64,000 nt of DNA from Gerris lacustris. Taxonomy: Eukaryota > Arthropoda > Insecta > Hemiptera > Gerridae. Positions 24,308-35,257 of the stretch are shown here, one piece after another. The translations under genes and the position numbers were made by a program. The notes below the pieces were generated by a model, which did no database searches, was not told the DNA's origin, and worked only from the letters and a program-made list of their open reading frames with translations. The stretch is from positions 52,826,024 to 52,890,023 of the forward strand of contig OX578285.1 of the NCBI GenBank assembly GCA_951217055.1. Reading direction: 5' to 3'. How positions within the stretch are numbered: the first letter of the stretch is position 1; each line of letters opens with the position of its first letter.

Positions 24308-24840
24308 TTTATAGAATCTATAAAATCTATCTATCTTTATATGTGTATCACTTGAGTTTCTTTCAATCGTACTTATGAAAGTCCTTTAAAAACCAGGGGA
24401 TTTTAAAACTCCATTCATATGCTTAATGATTGATAGTGGGGGGCAAAAACGATTGTTTTTTATATACGGTTCCACTGACTCACCCCCCCCCCCCTTCCCC
24501 CCGGAGGGTAGGTATGTGTATTTTGATCCGTCCAGCCACTCAGAGGAACAATGACAATCCGGCTCGAGACAATAAATGCTTGCCCATGCCTGATATATAT
24601 ATAATTAAATGAAGGCTTTGATATAACTCATATATTGGAGCAAAATAAATAAATCTTTGGTATCAACCAACTTATAAATATTTGTGCTAAGTAAAAATTG
24701 AGACTAGAAAGAAGGGAGGCAACTATCAACATTATAAATGATTAGATGCTCAATAAATAATAATTTAAATAAGTTATACAATGATAATTAAATTAAAATA
24801 AAAATTCTCACAAAATTAAACAAACAACACAATATTTTTT
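24308..24840. other. Unassigned AT-rich sequence with C-run
   Basis: A 12-C run at 24483-24494. The short frame over it (24430-24612) is not convincing. Confidence 0.4.
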
Positions 24841-25428
24841 AATTGAATAATTTATTTTAAATCAAATTATAATTATTATTTACTACGGGAAACAGACAGA
24901 AAAATACACTCCAGCGCCGGGTAACAATAATTAAACAAATAATAAAAATAATTAACAAATAAAAAATAATTAAACCATACAGCGTAGTAAATAATAATTA
25001 TAATTTGATTTAAATTAAAATTTAATCTTTCTGTAGTATGAATACTACCAAAATGGTAAAATATGAATTTCTAATTGATTGTACTAAGTACAGGTACTAA
25101 TTGGGTACTTTATAATTATAAGCGTTATTTCTCGGTCTAGTTCTATGTCATTAATGTTGACTTCTAAGACTTATGTGGAAAATTGAAAGCTTAAATTCGG
25201 GACAAGGTATCATTATCGTCAGAGAAACTCATTCTCCTGCGTAGCTTAGTTGGTAGAGCGCTATACTGGAAATATAGAGGCCCGTGGTTCAAATCCCGGC
25301 GCTGGAGTGTATTTTTCTCTGTCTGTTTCCCGTAGTAAATAATAATTATAATTTGATTTAAATTAAAATTTAATCTTTCTGTAGTATGAATACTACCAAA
25401 ATGGTAAAATATGAATTGAATAATTTAT
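24841..25428 (+). mobile_element. tRNA-SINE complex bounded by 15-bp duplications
   Basis: AATTGAATAATTTAT occurs at 24841-24855 and again at 25414-25428. Between them lie an inverted copy of the SINE 3' tail plus tRNA 3' end (24856-24921), a tail-only direct copy (about 24985-25072), and a full SINE (tRNA-like 25235-25306 plus tail). The 85-bp tail copies (GTAGTAAATAATAATTATAA to GGTAAAATATGAATT) are identical. A 15-bp duplication fits LINE-mediated target-primed insertion. An inverted 5' part is what twin priming produces. Confidence 0.65.
25235..25306 (+). tRNA. tRNA-like head of a SINE (pseudo-tRNA)
   Basis: 72 nt with A box TAGCTTAGTTGG (25242-25253), B box GGTTCAAATCC (25286-25296), acceptor arms TCCTGCG and CGCTGGA pairing in 6 of 7, and anticodon arm CTATA-CTGGAAA-TATAG (would-be anticodon GGA). 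The T stem is poorly paired, there is no long variable arm as expected for serine, and the same sequence recurs with the same non-tRNA tail. It is therefore the Pol III promoter of a SINE rather than a working tRNA gene. Confidence 0.7.
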
Positions 25429-25959
25429 CAAACTTGAAAAGATAAATAATAAATGTTTTCTTTTCATATTAATTATTTATATATTGCCAAAAAAAGCTAT
25501 CAAAATTGAGCTACAGTAAATAAATAATGATAATTAATAAATTATGATGATTAATAAATTAAGTTTAAATAAATTAATTGACTATTTTCTTTAAATATAA
25601 ATTTGAATACCCTGGTAATAAATATATTTAATCTTTGTAACAAATAAATAAATTTATAAATGTTTAACTATGTATAGCAAATTATGAATAAAATATGCAT
25701 TACGAGGCATAACAAATTGATTAAAATACTATTATAAATTGAACAATCAACAATCAAACAATTAAAATATAAGTTAACAAACATTAAAATAAAGGAAACA
25801 AGAATGGAAAAACCACAAAACTCAAATAAATAATATTTTAAGGCTGGATAACAAGCCAGGAACGCAATAGCCTGTAAATAAACCTGGATTTCCCTTTGAG
25901 TTACAGCTACAGCAAACGTAGTTACAACGATGTTAATAGTTATTTTAATAACAGTGTAC
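25429..25959. other. AT-rich unassigned sequence
   Basis: Very AT-rich, no feature recognised. Confidence 0.5.
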
Positions 25960-26493
25960 CTGGGTCATTTCAAAATTTCGGTGCATTTCAACCTTGGTAA
26001 TTTTTCAAAAAAAAATTTGAAATAATTGTAGTTTTTTTCACTGCTACCATGTCTTTATGGCCTCCCTAGTAACTTCCCTTTGTATGCACGCACTATCACC
26101 AACATTTCCAATAATATTGATTTTTAAAAAATCGATTGAATCTAGGGAGCGAGATTCAAGTCTTGTTAATGAGAAGCGTAATAAATTAATTAATAAAATA
26201 TTATTAATAACATTAATAATATTATAGCTTTATAAAATATTTGTTTAAAAACTAATTTAATTGAGCTCTTAGGAAGCAAAATCACATTTGGGCCGTTTAA
26301 AAAATTAAAAATCTTGCTCACAAAAATAATTATTATAACTACATTACAAGTCAACATTTAGAGGAATGTGATAAGGAGTGGTCACGGCTTGAAGTAAATC
26401 AACTTAAAAAAGGCAAAAATAGTTGAAATAAAATGTAAATTCTGATTGTTTCATCAAGATTCTCACTCTCTAGGTGAATGGAATTTGTCTATT

Positions 26494-26501
26494 AGACTAG
26501 G
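26494..26501. other. Target site duplication, left (AGACTAGG)
   Basis: Exact 8-bp match with 29239-29246, directly outside the element ends. Confidence 0.88.
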
Positions 26502-26572
26502 CAGAGCCGGATTTAGGCTTTTGCCGCCTGTAGGCTAGGGTCAATTTGCCGCCCCTTTTACAGCACGGGTGA

Positions 26573-26595
26573 GGGGGGGGGGGGGGGGGGGGGGG
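26573..26595. repeat. Poly-G tract (23 G)
   Basis: Longest G run in the window, just inside the left end of the hAT-type element. Confidence 0.95.
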
Positions 26596-26737
26596 TGAAA
26601 CACGACTTATTTGCAAATCATCGCAATAAGTGGGGATCCAGGGGCCCCGCAAAATTTAGAAGATTTATGAAGATCCTTGAAATTAGATTCCTACATTCCT
26701 ACACCCAATAATTTAAAAGAAATTCTAATATTTATTA

Positions 26738-27130
26738 AATGACATATAAAGAGAAAGTATTGTGATGTCGTCAAATTCGATTTTAAGATTTTGAGGGATT
26801 TACACGTTTTGAGGTCCCCTGAGTCCAAAAAAGTGGTTATTAAAATGTCTGTGTGTCGTCTGTCTGTGCAGATGCCTGGAGCCTTAACTACTGGGCCGAT
26901 TTTGATAAAATTTAGCATACATGTTTAGAAAAATCATACCCCGAGGCGAAATCGAGAAATTAATTTTAGCTCCAAATTTAGGGGCGCTATCCCCCAAAAA
27001 CTATGAAATGACGTGAAAAAAAATATTTCTCGAAATGGTTCCGACGATTTTGATTAAAAAATTCTAAAATTTAGTCCCTTTAAATACGAATCAAACGATA
27101 TAAGCCGATTTCCCAGAAAAAATCTAGTTC
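26738..27130 (+). repeat. Family R repeat copy 1
   Basis: Opens AAGAGAAAGTATTGTGA, then TGTCTGTGTGTCGTCTGTCT, then GGGCCGATTTTGATAAAATT, CATACCCCGAGGCGAAATCG and GGTTCCGACGATTTTGATTA. Nearly collinear with copy 2 at 27483-28490. The 75-codon minus-strand frame that overlaps its start is fortuitous. Confidence 0.8.
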
Positions 27131-27482
27131 CTGTGAAATTAGCTAAAAACGCGGATGGAGAGAGCCCAGGTTCAATTACCCGCGTGGTAGAAGTTATTTT
27201 TACTATAAAATTTGATGAAATGTTCAATAATAATTAAATGCACATACGAAAACTAATAAATGGAAAACACTGGGCTAGGTAATTATGAACTCGTATGTTA
27301 AATAATTATTTCTGTCGTCTGAACGTTTTTCTGAGTTGTCTTGGACAAATTTTTCTACACTGTAGAGGTCCTATAAATAAATAAAATGAATAAATAAATA
27401 AGATTAGACTTCTCTGGGTTGCTCAGGCAATCTTGTAGAGTACACAGAATACCAACAATTATTATCATATTAACATTATCAC
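27131..27482. other. Spacer between R copies
   Basis: Contains a short ACGCGG/CCGCGT hairpin enclosing a B-box-like GGTTCAATTACC (27,151-27,188), not matched by an A box. Otherwise AT-rich. Confidence 0.35.
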
Positions 27483-28490
27483 TTTCTCATATGAAGAGAA
27501 AGTACTGTGAAGGCGCGAAAATTCGATTTTGATGGATTTACACGTTTTAAGGTACCCTGAGTCCAAAAAAAGTGGTTTTTAAAAAATGTCTGTCTCTCTG
27601 TCTGTCTGTTGTCTGACGTCTGTCTGTCGTCGGTGCATACGCCTGGCGCCTAAACTACTGGACCGATTTTGATGAAATTTGGCATACATGTTTAGAAAAA
27701 TCATACCCCGAGGCGAAATCGAGAAAAGAATTTTAGCTCCAAATTTGGAAGTGTTACCCCCCCTTACCCCCCCCCAAAAACTCGGAAAAAACGTGAAAAA
27801 ATAGACTGACAATTGGTGTGGCACATGGCACATGGCTTCCTCGCATCCTATCCACGTACTTAATTGATTTTATGCTTTTACATATTTTCTAATGTGTTTA
27901 ATTGTTTCCCCGTTTTTTTAATCTGTCAAAATTGTTTTGATTTTTACTTGAATTAAATTATCAATCAAGCAAAAGTTAAAGAGCGCATACGGTTCAAATT
28001 AATCTGGGGCTATCTGCGCAGTACTTTTGATAAACTATAAAAGTTTCATACAATTCAGATAAGTACGTTTGAAGCTAGGTGTAAATTAATGTATGCTTGT
28101 GCGCATGTGGAAGAGAAACAAATGAACGCAGAAGGTGAAACTTACATGGGACCAACAATGGGTTGCTCATGACCTACCACCCAAATTTCATTAAAATTGG
28201 ACGTATAGTTTTTAAGATATGTTGGTTCGCAAAAATTGAACGACAGACAGACACGGAACCAAAATGATCCCTGATCTCTGAAACGGATTTCTGTCTTGGA
28301 ATTTTTGAAATCGGAGACCTAAAACTTTTTCGTTCTTCGGAACGATCACATAGCTTCCGTTACCTTTGGTAAGTTCGGAAGCAAAATTATTTCTCGAAAA
28401 CGGTTCCGACGATTTTGATTAAAAAATTCTAATGTGTAGTCCATTTAAATACGAATCTAACGATATACGCCATTTTCCCGGGAAATTCGG
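27483..28490 (+). repeat. Family R repeat copy 2, split by family S
   Basis: Same blocks as copy 1 up to the GTGAAAAAA at about 27,800. It resumes at 28,385 with TTATTTCTCGAAAACGG and the GGTTCCGACGATTTTGATTA block. The intervening 0.58 kb is a family S insertion. Confidence 0.8.
27803..28384 (+). mobile_element. Family S repeat, internally deleted, nested in R
   Basis: Begins GACTGACAATTGGTGTGGCA and ends CTTCCGTTACCTTTGGTAAG then TTCGGAAGCAAAA. The long copy at 59189-60608 has the same two ends. The insertion point within R is shown by comparison with R copy 1. No coding frame. Confidence 0.75.
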
Positions 28491-28544
28491 ACCGATTGTT
28501 TTTGTACATATTAGGTATTAATGAGTTTGTATAATTGAATTTAT

Positions 28545-28645
28545 AATTTTAAATTCATATTTTACGGTTTTGGTAGTATTCAGACTACGGAACGATTAAA
28601 TTTTAAATTAAATCAAATTATAATTATTATTAACTACGGGAATAT
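28545..28645 (-). repeat. SINE tail fragment
   Basis: The minus strand matches the tRNA-SINE tail: the CCCGTAGTTAATAATAATTA and AATTTGATTTAATTTAAAAT blocks and a GTAGTCTGAATACTACC palindrome. It has no tRNA-like part. Confidence 0.65.
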
Positions 28646-29238
28646 TATATATATATAAAAATATGTTGATTTCTTGAATAAATACAAAATATTGTGACGA
28701 TGGCGCCACGGCGCTGGCAGACCTGCATGGTTACCACAGGTTTGATGGGGCAACAAAGCTGTAAATTCGAACCCACATCGGCATCGTTACCATCTTTATG
28801 TTAAAATAAAAACATATTGAAATACTACGAGCTTTTATCTCCGCCTTAATTTTGTGTTTATTATCTATTTTGTATCTATGTGGTTTACTACTCATTATAA
28901 TAAATAACCTGACAGTTTGTAACGCCTCGGGAGAAGTGTTCTAACCTCCCAGACGGAAGTAAGCAGCGCCCCTCTCTTATGCCCGCCGTTAGGAGCAATC
29001 GTAGCAACCGCATTTTAGGTTTGCAAGCAGAAGGTTGCGAAAGCAGAGTGGTGTTGCTCACACCACACGTCGCTCAACTCTCCGACTAGCCGCTCTTATT
29101 TTACCCGAACCCTAACTTGTGCACCACAAATTATTATACCAATTTCGTACAAAAGTTTAGTTTGTAAATTTTTCCGCCCCTTAAAAATTTGCCGCTCTAG
29201 GCCGCGGCCTACTCGGCCTATTTAGAAATACGGCCCTG
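28646..29238. other. Unassigned interior of hAT-type element
   Basis: Includes a GC-richer stretch (28,920-29,100) with no recognised domain. It ends with the CCGCCCC/TTTGCCGC blocks and the element terminus. Confidence 0.4.
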
Positions 29239-29246
29239 AGACTAGG
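29239..29246. other. Target site duplication, right (AGACTAGG)
   Basis: Exact match to 26494-26501. Confidence 0.88.
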
Positions 29247-30041
29247 GAGTGAGAGGCTAAGGAGTGAGGTTTTAGTGCCAAATGAGATATTATGTGAACA
29301 GGGATGACTCCAGGTTGATCCAGCTTATGTCCAAGACTGTATTCTACAAACTGAACTATAAATTAAAAGCAATACTAAAAAAATCACTTTCCTTCATTTA
29401 ATTATAATGGTCTAGGGAGTGAGGTTGAATGAAAATACTCGTTAACTTTCAGTACTAAACCACCATAAAAGATAAGAAGCCCTGGATTGTAACCTAATAA
29501 AAGTTAATTCTATCCAGCACGTTGAATTAGTGTTGCCTATTTATGAAGCTAGAGCAACAAATATTGCTTCTCTACAAGTTTGGTGGTCATTTTTAAAAAA
29601 TTTTAGGGAGTGAGGTACAAACCTTGTGACACATATAAAATGTGCTTTTTAGTAAGCTAATAAGCAGAAATTAACCATTTTGGATCACTTTATGGAAAAT
29701 ACAGGTGAACTCTCACAACCTCTCGTATTGTTTAATTAAATTTTGGTTTCTAGATTTGCAAAAAAAAATTAGGTGAACTTGGCCACCCCATGCTTGTGAC
29801 AGGCTAGGGAGTGAGAAAATAGCATATATGTATATTTTTAATTCCTTAGTAGTGGACCCCAGCCTGTCAAAAATTTAGTGGTTGTGTTCCCTTATGTCCG
29901 TAGGTAATATTTAAAAAAGAATTCTAACTTTATGATAAACAATTTTCTTTTTATGACCCTGTGACACGAATTGTACCCAAATTTTGAAATGACCCACCTA
30001 TAATGTCCGATTTTAAATATTATTTAACATGATAAATCAAA

Positions 30042-30480
30042 TAAACCTCTGTTCATAAGTGAACAAGATGAAAACCAAGGTACCTGATGCATAAGAAGGA
30101 AAGATAACTTGGACTAAATTAATAAAATAGTGATTTGAATAAGATTTTTAGTGATAATGAAAATGAACTTGTGTTTGTAAGTGAACAAGAAGAAAACCAC
30201 GATACCTGAAGCTCACTAGAAAAGAGAGAAAACTTAGACTTGATTAATAGAATAGTATTTTAAGTGATACTTTAAATAAACTATTGTTCATAAGTGAACA
30301 ATAAGAATACCAGGATACCAGAAGCTCACAAGAAAAATAGAGATAATTTGGACTTGACCGCTATAATAGTTACTTAAATTATATTTTAAGTGGTAACTTG
30401 ATTAAACTACTGTTCATGAGTAATCAAGAAGAGCTAGGATACTTGAAACTTACAAGAAAGGAAACAAACTTGAACTAAGA
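30042..30480. repeat. Diverged tandem repeat, about 120-bp unit, 4 copies
   Basis: TGTTCATAAGTGAACAA-like starts recur at about 30,048, 30,172, 30,285 and 30,411. Each is followed by AAAACCAxGxTACCTGAxGC and a TTGGACT block. Units are roughly 75-80% alike by eye. Each start is a small palindrome (TTCATAAGTGAA). Confidence 0.7.
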
Positions 30481-31447
30481 ACAGCAGAATAAATTATTTA
30501 AGCAATGATAATAAATAAAGTGCAACAAATAAGTAAAATATTAGCTGTTACCAACAAGTGATAATAATAATAACAATAAAGTGAATTTTTAAATATTGAA
30601 TATTTAGATGTTTTGAGCTCTTACCGAGTAACTTATAAGCTAATTTGTAAACTGTGAGCTATTACTACTAATATATGCTTGTATACATGCACAATAATTT
30701 AGTAAATACTGATTTAATAAGCATGTTATTTTTATGCAAATCCCAAAAAACCTTCCTGAAACCTCTCAAATTATACCTTATATAAAACTTAAAAATTTGC
30801 TTGTTGTAACTAAGGCCTTTACCAATCGTAATTTAATTTAATGATTGTACATAATATGCAAGGATTAAATTTATCTAGCGAAGAGTCCACATTTTAATGA
30901 TCCGGCCCAAAGGACCATATGTTCGTACCAGGGAGGTTATTTACATTACACACGAAATTGTGTATACTGTATACAAATAAATAAAAATAGACAATGATTA
31001 GTGGACTATAGGTTATATTTAGTTTGTTGGTATATAACAATAAAAATGAGTAGATTATTAATAAGAATGGCCTAGCCTATATAAGCAAATTATCTGAATG
31101 GAGAGGTGGAGCATGTTGAGTGGACTACGTTGCCAAGTGAGGCTGATTTCTTCAATTGGGCAGAGCATCAATACTGGATAAGAGGGGCCGAACTCCTAAG
31201 TTGGATACCAGCAATAAATTAATAATACACCTGAAGATCAGAACTTCTAAATAAAGACCTAGGTGAAGGTGAGTTTCTTCAGATAATGGCAAGGCCGGTA
31301 TAATTGAATGAGCCTGGGCACTCTGTAAAGCGGGTTTGGTATATCGATGTAGGTAGAGGTGTCAAGGTGCTGCTGTAAAATAGTGTTCAATATATGTATG
31401 TAACCTAAATCTGAAAGTAACTTGTAATCTAAAATAAAACCTTTTTA
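30481..31447. other. Unassigned sequence
   Basis: AT-rich, then a slightly richer stretch at 31,080-31,400. No gene or repeat recognised. Confidence 0.4.
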
Positions 31448-32153
31448 GGATCCGTAGGCAAACCAAGGACCCTTATATTTTCCTGCGTGTGTCTGTCCGT
31501 CCGTCCTCTCGCGTGCTCTCACGGCTTCACCTTTCGTCCGATCACAATGAAATTTGGCATGTATGTGTCTTGTACCTACCTAAATATTTTAAAAATATAG
31601 CGGCTTAAAAAAAATATGTTTAAAAAAAATTAGGGTAAAAAAACTTAAGGGTTCAATTTTTTTTTTTTTTTTCGACACCGTGAGAGGTATCATATAAAGG
31701 GTACGTCGACCTGATTACAAAAATATATAATTATTTGGATATAACTTTGATAGGGCGAGCGTAGACAAGTTTGAAGTGGGTGTGAAACGTGCCCCCCCCC
31801 CTCTATCTCCCTTATGTGAAGTGAAAAACATCTGAAAAAATTCCTGAACATTCTTCGACCAAAAGTAAAGATACCACTTTTTGGAAATTTCGAAAAAAAT
31901 ATTATTTTATTTTTTATTGACAAAATACTTTTTTTTTTATAATTATGGTCTTTTCGATGTATTTATATGGTTGTAGTCCAGTTCAGTGGCAAAAAAATAC
32001 TTTATCAGAGTGTGTTTTGAGAATATCAGACCCTTAGGATAGTTCAAAGTAAGCTTTTTAGTATTTTAAAAAAACACTGTTTATACACTTTACAGTTAAA
32101 CACTATATAGTGTGGCCTACGGACCCTCGCTGTGTGCTGACTAGCACACACTT
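31448..32153 (-). mobile_element. GTCC-family element copy C, full length
   Basis: AGGATCCGTAGGC at 31448-31460 and GCCTACGGACCCT at 32115-32127 are the terminal inverted repeats. The conserved GTGTGCTGACTAGCACAC palindrome follows outside the right one. It carries the empty CATAAG site that is occupied in copy A, and a 10-C run at 31792-31801. Confidence 0.85.
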
Positions 32154-32156
32154 GTC

Positions 32157-33700
32157 CTGTTTATTACATTTGAGGGTCACGTTTGAGCGAGCGTTGAGCG
32201 CGAACTGTTGGACGGATAAAGTTGTCCAATAAATTCAGCCAGAAAATTAGTAAAAGAAACATGTATACCAAATTTCAACCATCGTCCAAGTTTTACTCAA
32301 GTTATCGTCGGAAACGTAAACTTTACTGATAGACAGACATACAGACAAGTTGCATATTTTTTTATTGTAAGAAGCTCGCTTCAATATTGTACGGCATAAT
32401 GCCAATGTAATATTCTGGCAAGATTTAAAGTCAACCTTACTAGGCATCGCGTGGCTCTATCATTGAAGCGAGCGTAAAGCAATAAATATTACATAGTTAA
32501 TCACGATGAGTTGATAGTTAAACAATATGATTGCAATAGAGAGCCTTGTAGTGCTGTTTTCTCTATTTTAAAAAATGTTTAGGCCCGCTTTAATAGTTTT
32601 AACGATCTTAATCATTTCATAGCAGTGTCGCTGTTGGTTTCACTGAAAAAAAATATTTGTAAAAAAATGTTGTCTAATCAAATAGGTGATGATGGAATCT
32701 TTTACCGTCCTGAAATTCCAATTTTACATTTGAAGCTCACGTTTACGCGAGCGTAGCGCGCGAATTCTTGGACGCATCACAATGTCCAACGAACTTAAAC
32801 TGAGCATTAGTGAAAGGAACACGACTACCAAATTTCAACCAAATCGTTCAACTTCTCCTCAAGTTATCGTCAGATACGTAAACGTTACACACAGACAGAC
32901 AAGATACGGTTACGAATGTAAGAAGCTCGCTTACGCTTCAATGAAGGATTTTAGTAATCGGGATGAATGTGATAGTTGAAGATAAGTTGAAGAGGGGAAT
33001 GTGGGGTAGAGTGGGGGGGGGGGACTTGGTACAAAGCTAAACCTTCCTAGATAAACCTATATAACTACACTCCTGTAAGAATCTCAACCATCTGCAGTAG
33101 CTTTTAACCAATTATTATAAATGTATCACTTCACTACACAAAAACTTCAGCTTGTATCAAGTTGAAATTTTACATGCCTGATTCAATTGTACATTAGACG
33201 ATGTATATAAAGTTTTAATAAAATCGTTACGTTAGAGGGTATGATATCGGTAAAAACATTGTTTTCTTTATTTTAAATGTTTATAGGTCCGCTTTAATAA
33301 ATTTAGCAATCTTTAACATTTCATAGCGGTGTTGTTTTTACTAAAAAAAAAAAATATATATTATTTGAAAAAAATGATCGTCTCTTCGAATAGGTGATGA
33401 TAGAATCTTTTCCCGTCCTGAAATTCCAATTTTACATTTGAACCTGTCGTTTACGCGAGCAAAGCACGCGAACTCTTGGACGGATCACGCTGTCCAACGA
33501 ACTTAGCCTGAGCATTTGTGAAAGAAACATGAATACCGAAGTTATCGTCGGACACGTAAACGTTACACACAGCCAGACAGACAAGATGCATATTTTGTTG
33601 AATATAAGAAGCTCGCTTACGCTTCAATGAAGGAATTTAATAATCATGATGAATGTCATAGTTGAAGATAAGTTGAAGAGGGTAGTGATACAACAATTAA
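32157..33700. repeat. About 0.7-kb tandem repeat, two and a half units
   Basis: Three copies of a block ACGTTTACGCGAGCGTAGCG ... GGACGGATCAC ... CAAGTTATCGTC ... AAGAAGCTCGCTTACGCTTC start near 32,168, 32,737 and 33,446. The preceding GTTTATAGGTCCGCTTTAAT block recurs 709 bp apart (32,578 and 33,287). GTCC copies C and D flank the array on either side. The short frame at 32782-32979 has no recognisable product. Confidence 0.75.
33012..33023. repeat. Poly-G tract (12 G)
   Basis: Uninterrupted run within the tandem unit. Confidence 0.9.
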
Positions 33701-33836
33701 ACCAATACTAACCCCCTCTCAATAAACCTTCCACAAACTAAATAACTATAAGGACAGAAGATATCAGCCAAATATTAATTACACACTTACCCCTATGTCT
33801 ATATCTACAAATAACAGGTCTACTAAAACAGGTCAA

Positions 33837-34548
33837 GTGTGTGCTAGTCAGCACACAGCGAGGGTCCGTAGGCCACACTATATAGTGTTTAACTGTAAAG
33901 TGTGAACAGTGTTTTTTTAAAATGCTAAAAAGCTTACTTTGAACCATTCTAAGGGTCTGATATTCTCAAAACACACTCTGATAAAGTATTTTTTTGCCAC
34001 TGAACCGGACTACAACCATATAAATACATCGAAAAGACCATAATTATAAAAAAAACGTATTTTGTCAATAAAAAATAAAATAATATTTTTTTCGAAATTT
34101 CCAAAAAGTGGTATCTTTACTTTTGGTCGAAGAATGTTCAGGATTTTTTTTTAGATTTTTTGCACTTCACATAAGTGAGATAGAGGGGGGGGGGGGACAC
34201 GTTTCACACCCACTTCAAACTTGCCTACGCTCGCTCTATCAAAGTTATATCCAAAGAATTATATATTTTTGTAATCAGCTTGACGTACCCTTTCATATGA
34301 TACCCCTCACGGTGTCGAAATGAAAACAAAAAATTTTAACCCTTAAGTTTTTTTACCCTAATTTTTTTAAAAAATATTTTTTTTAAGCCGCTATATTTTT
34401 AAAATATGTGGGTAGGTACAAGACACATACATGCCAAATTTCAAAGTGATCGGACGAAAGGTGTAGCCGTGAGAGCACGCGAGAGGACGGACGGACAGAC
34501 ACACGCAGGAAAATATAAGGGTCCTTGGTTTTGCCTAATACGGACCCT
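33837..34548 (+). mobile_element. GTCC-family element copy D, full length
   Basis: The palindrome GTGTGCTAGTCAGCACAC precedes AGGGTCCGTAGGC (33861-33873). It ends GCCTAATACGGACCCT at 34548, with a 3-bp insertion in the right terminal repeat. It is the best reference copy, uninterrupted, with a 12-G run at 34185-34196. The open frames inside recur in other copies with stops and are not taken as genes. Confidence 0.87.
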
Positions 34549-34814
34549 AAATACACTACTAATCCTAGAACCAATTTAAATAATCCCATGTATCGCAATA
34601 ATCACATTCATAATTTAATAATAACTAGGGGGCTCTGCCCCCTACTCGCTTCACTCATTCAGTGGCCGCTTTTGACAATTTGACACATTTGTTTGTTCAC
34701 AAAACTTTTTTAATAATATAGACAGATGTTAATAATTTTTATTCCTCACAAAAAATAAATTTTACATTTTAGATTTCTAAAGTTCAGAAAGTTTAATGTA
34801 TAAGATTAAACGCT
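34549..34814. other. Unassigned with GGGGGCTCTGCCCCC hairpin
   Basis: A perfect GGGGGC/GCCCCC hairpin lies at 34630-34644, followed by TACTCGCTTCACTCATTCAG. Such hairpins mark ends of some repeats; no partner was found. Confidence 0.45.
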
Positions 34815-35250
34815 TGATGACATTAACGATGATCCTGAATGTGACTACGAATGCGATAACTTGGATAGCGAACTTTTGAAAGAAAACGAAAATAATTTTT
34901 TATGCGTAAAAAATCTCGGAAAATTCGAATTAATGAGTTTATAAAATCAAAAACGCTAATTATCTTTTATAAAATTATCCCAAACAGATCTTAAATTCTT
35001 AATAGATACGGGAAGTTCAAACTCTTTCATATCTGAAGAAATAGCAATTACATTTTTCACCAAATTTATGATGCATGACCCTCGCCAAATCACCTCAGCC
35101 CAAGGTACTTCTACTCAAAAATACCTTGCACAAATATTTTAAAAATCAAAAATTTAATGCTAAAATTCCATATATTTAATTTACACACTTTCTTTGAAGG
35201 AATTATTATTGGTCTAGATATATTAAAATTGTTAGGAGCTTATATAGATC
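34815..35250 (+). pseudogene. Ty3-like LTR element fragment: aspartic protease
   Basis: LKFLIDTGSSNSFISEE (34990-35040 region; catalytic DTG at 35005-35013) is the active-site motif of a retroviral-type aspartic protease. After a frameshift, FEGIIIGLDILKLLGAYIDL gives the C-terminal hydrophobic (I)GLD motif. Upstream acidic Gag-like sequence precedes the protease, broken by stops. No reverse transcriptase follows. A dead fragment, probably of a Ty3/gypsy element. Confidence 0.75.
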
Positions 35251-35257
35251 TAATAAC

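Larger units (their letters stand above)
26502..29238. mobile_element. hAT-type non-autonomous element (2.7 kb) with 8-bp TSD
   Basis: Left end CAGAGCCGGATTTAGGC; right end, reverse-complemented, CAGGGCCGTATTTCTAAATA. TTTGCCGCC-type blocks follow inside on both sides. AGACTAGG flanks both ends exactly. Eight base pairs and CAGRG termini are hAT hallmarks. The interior has a 23-G run, two R repeats, one S repeat and a SINE tail, but no transposase frame. It sits inside family T. Confidence 0.82.
25960..29997. mobile_element. Family T: 4-kb TIR element containing nested insertions
   Basis: GGGTCATTTCAAAATTT (25962-25978) and its exact reverse complement (29979-29995) bound the region, with partly matching extensions. 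The inner T sequence carries repeated YTAGGGAGYGAG motifs (about 26143, 29242, 29413, 29606, 29810). A 2.7-kb hAT-type element is inserted at one of these motifs. No transposase frame was recognised, and the superfamily is unknown. Confidence 0.5.

Noticed and set aside
25235..25306. A functional tRNA gene with anticodon GGA
   Set aside because: The T stem is mispaired, the serine-type long variable arm is missing, and the unit recurs with the same SINE tail at 40,135 and 40,298.
34108..34323. Recurring peptide LQTCLRSPYQSYIQ in several places
   Set aside because: It is the translation of the same GTCC repeat in copies A, C and D. Frame limits and stops differ between copies, so it is sequence kinship and not a conserved protein.
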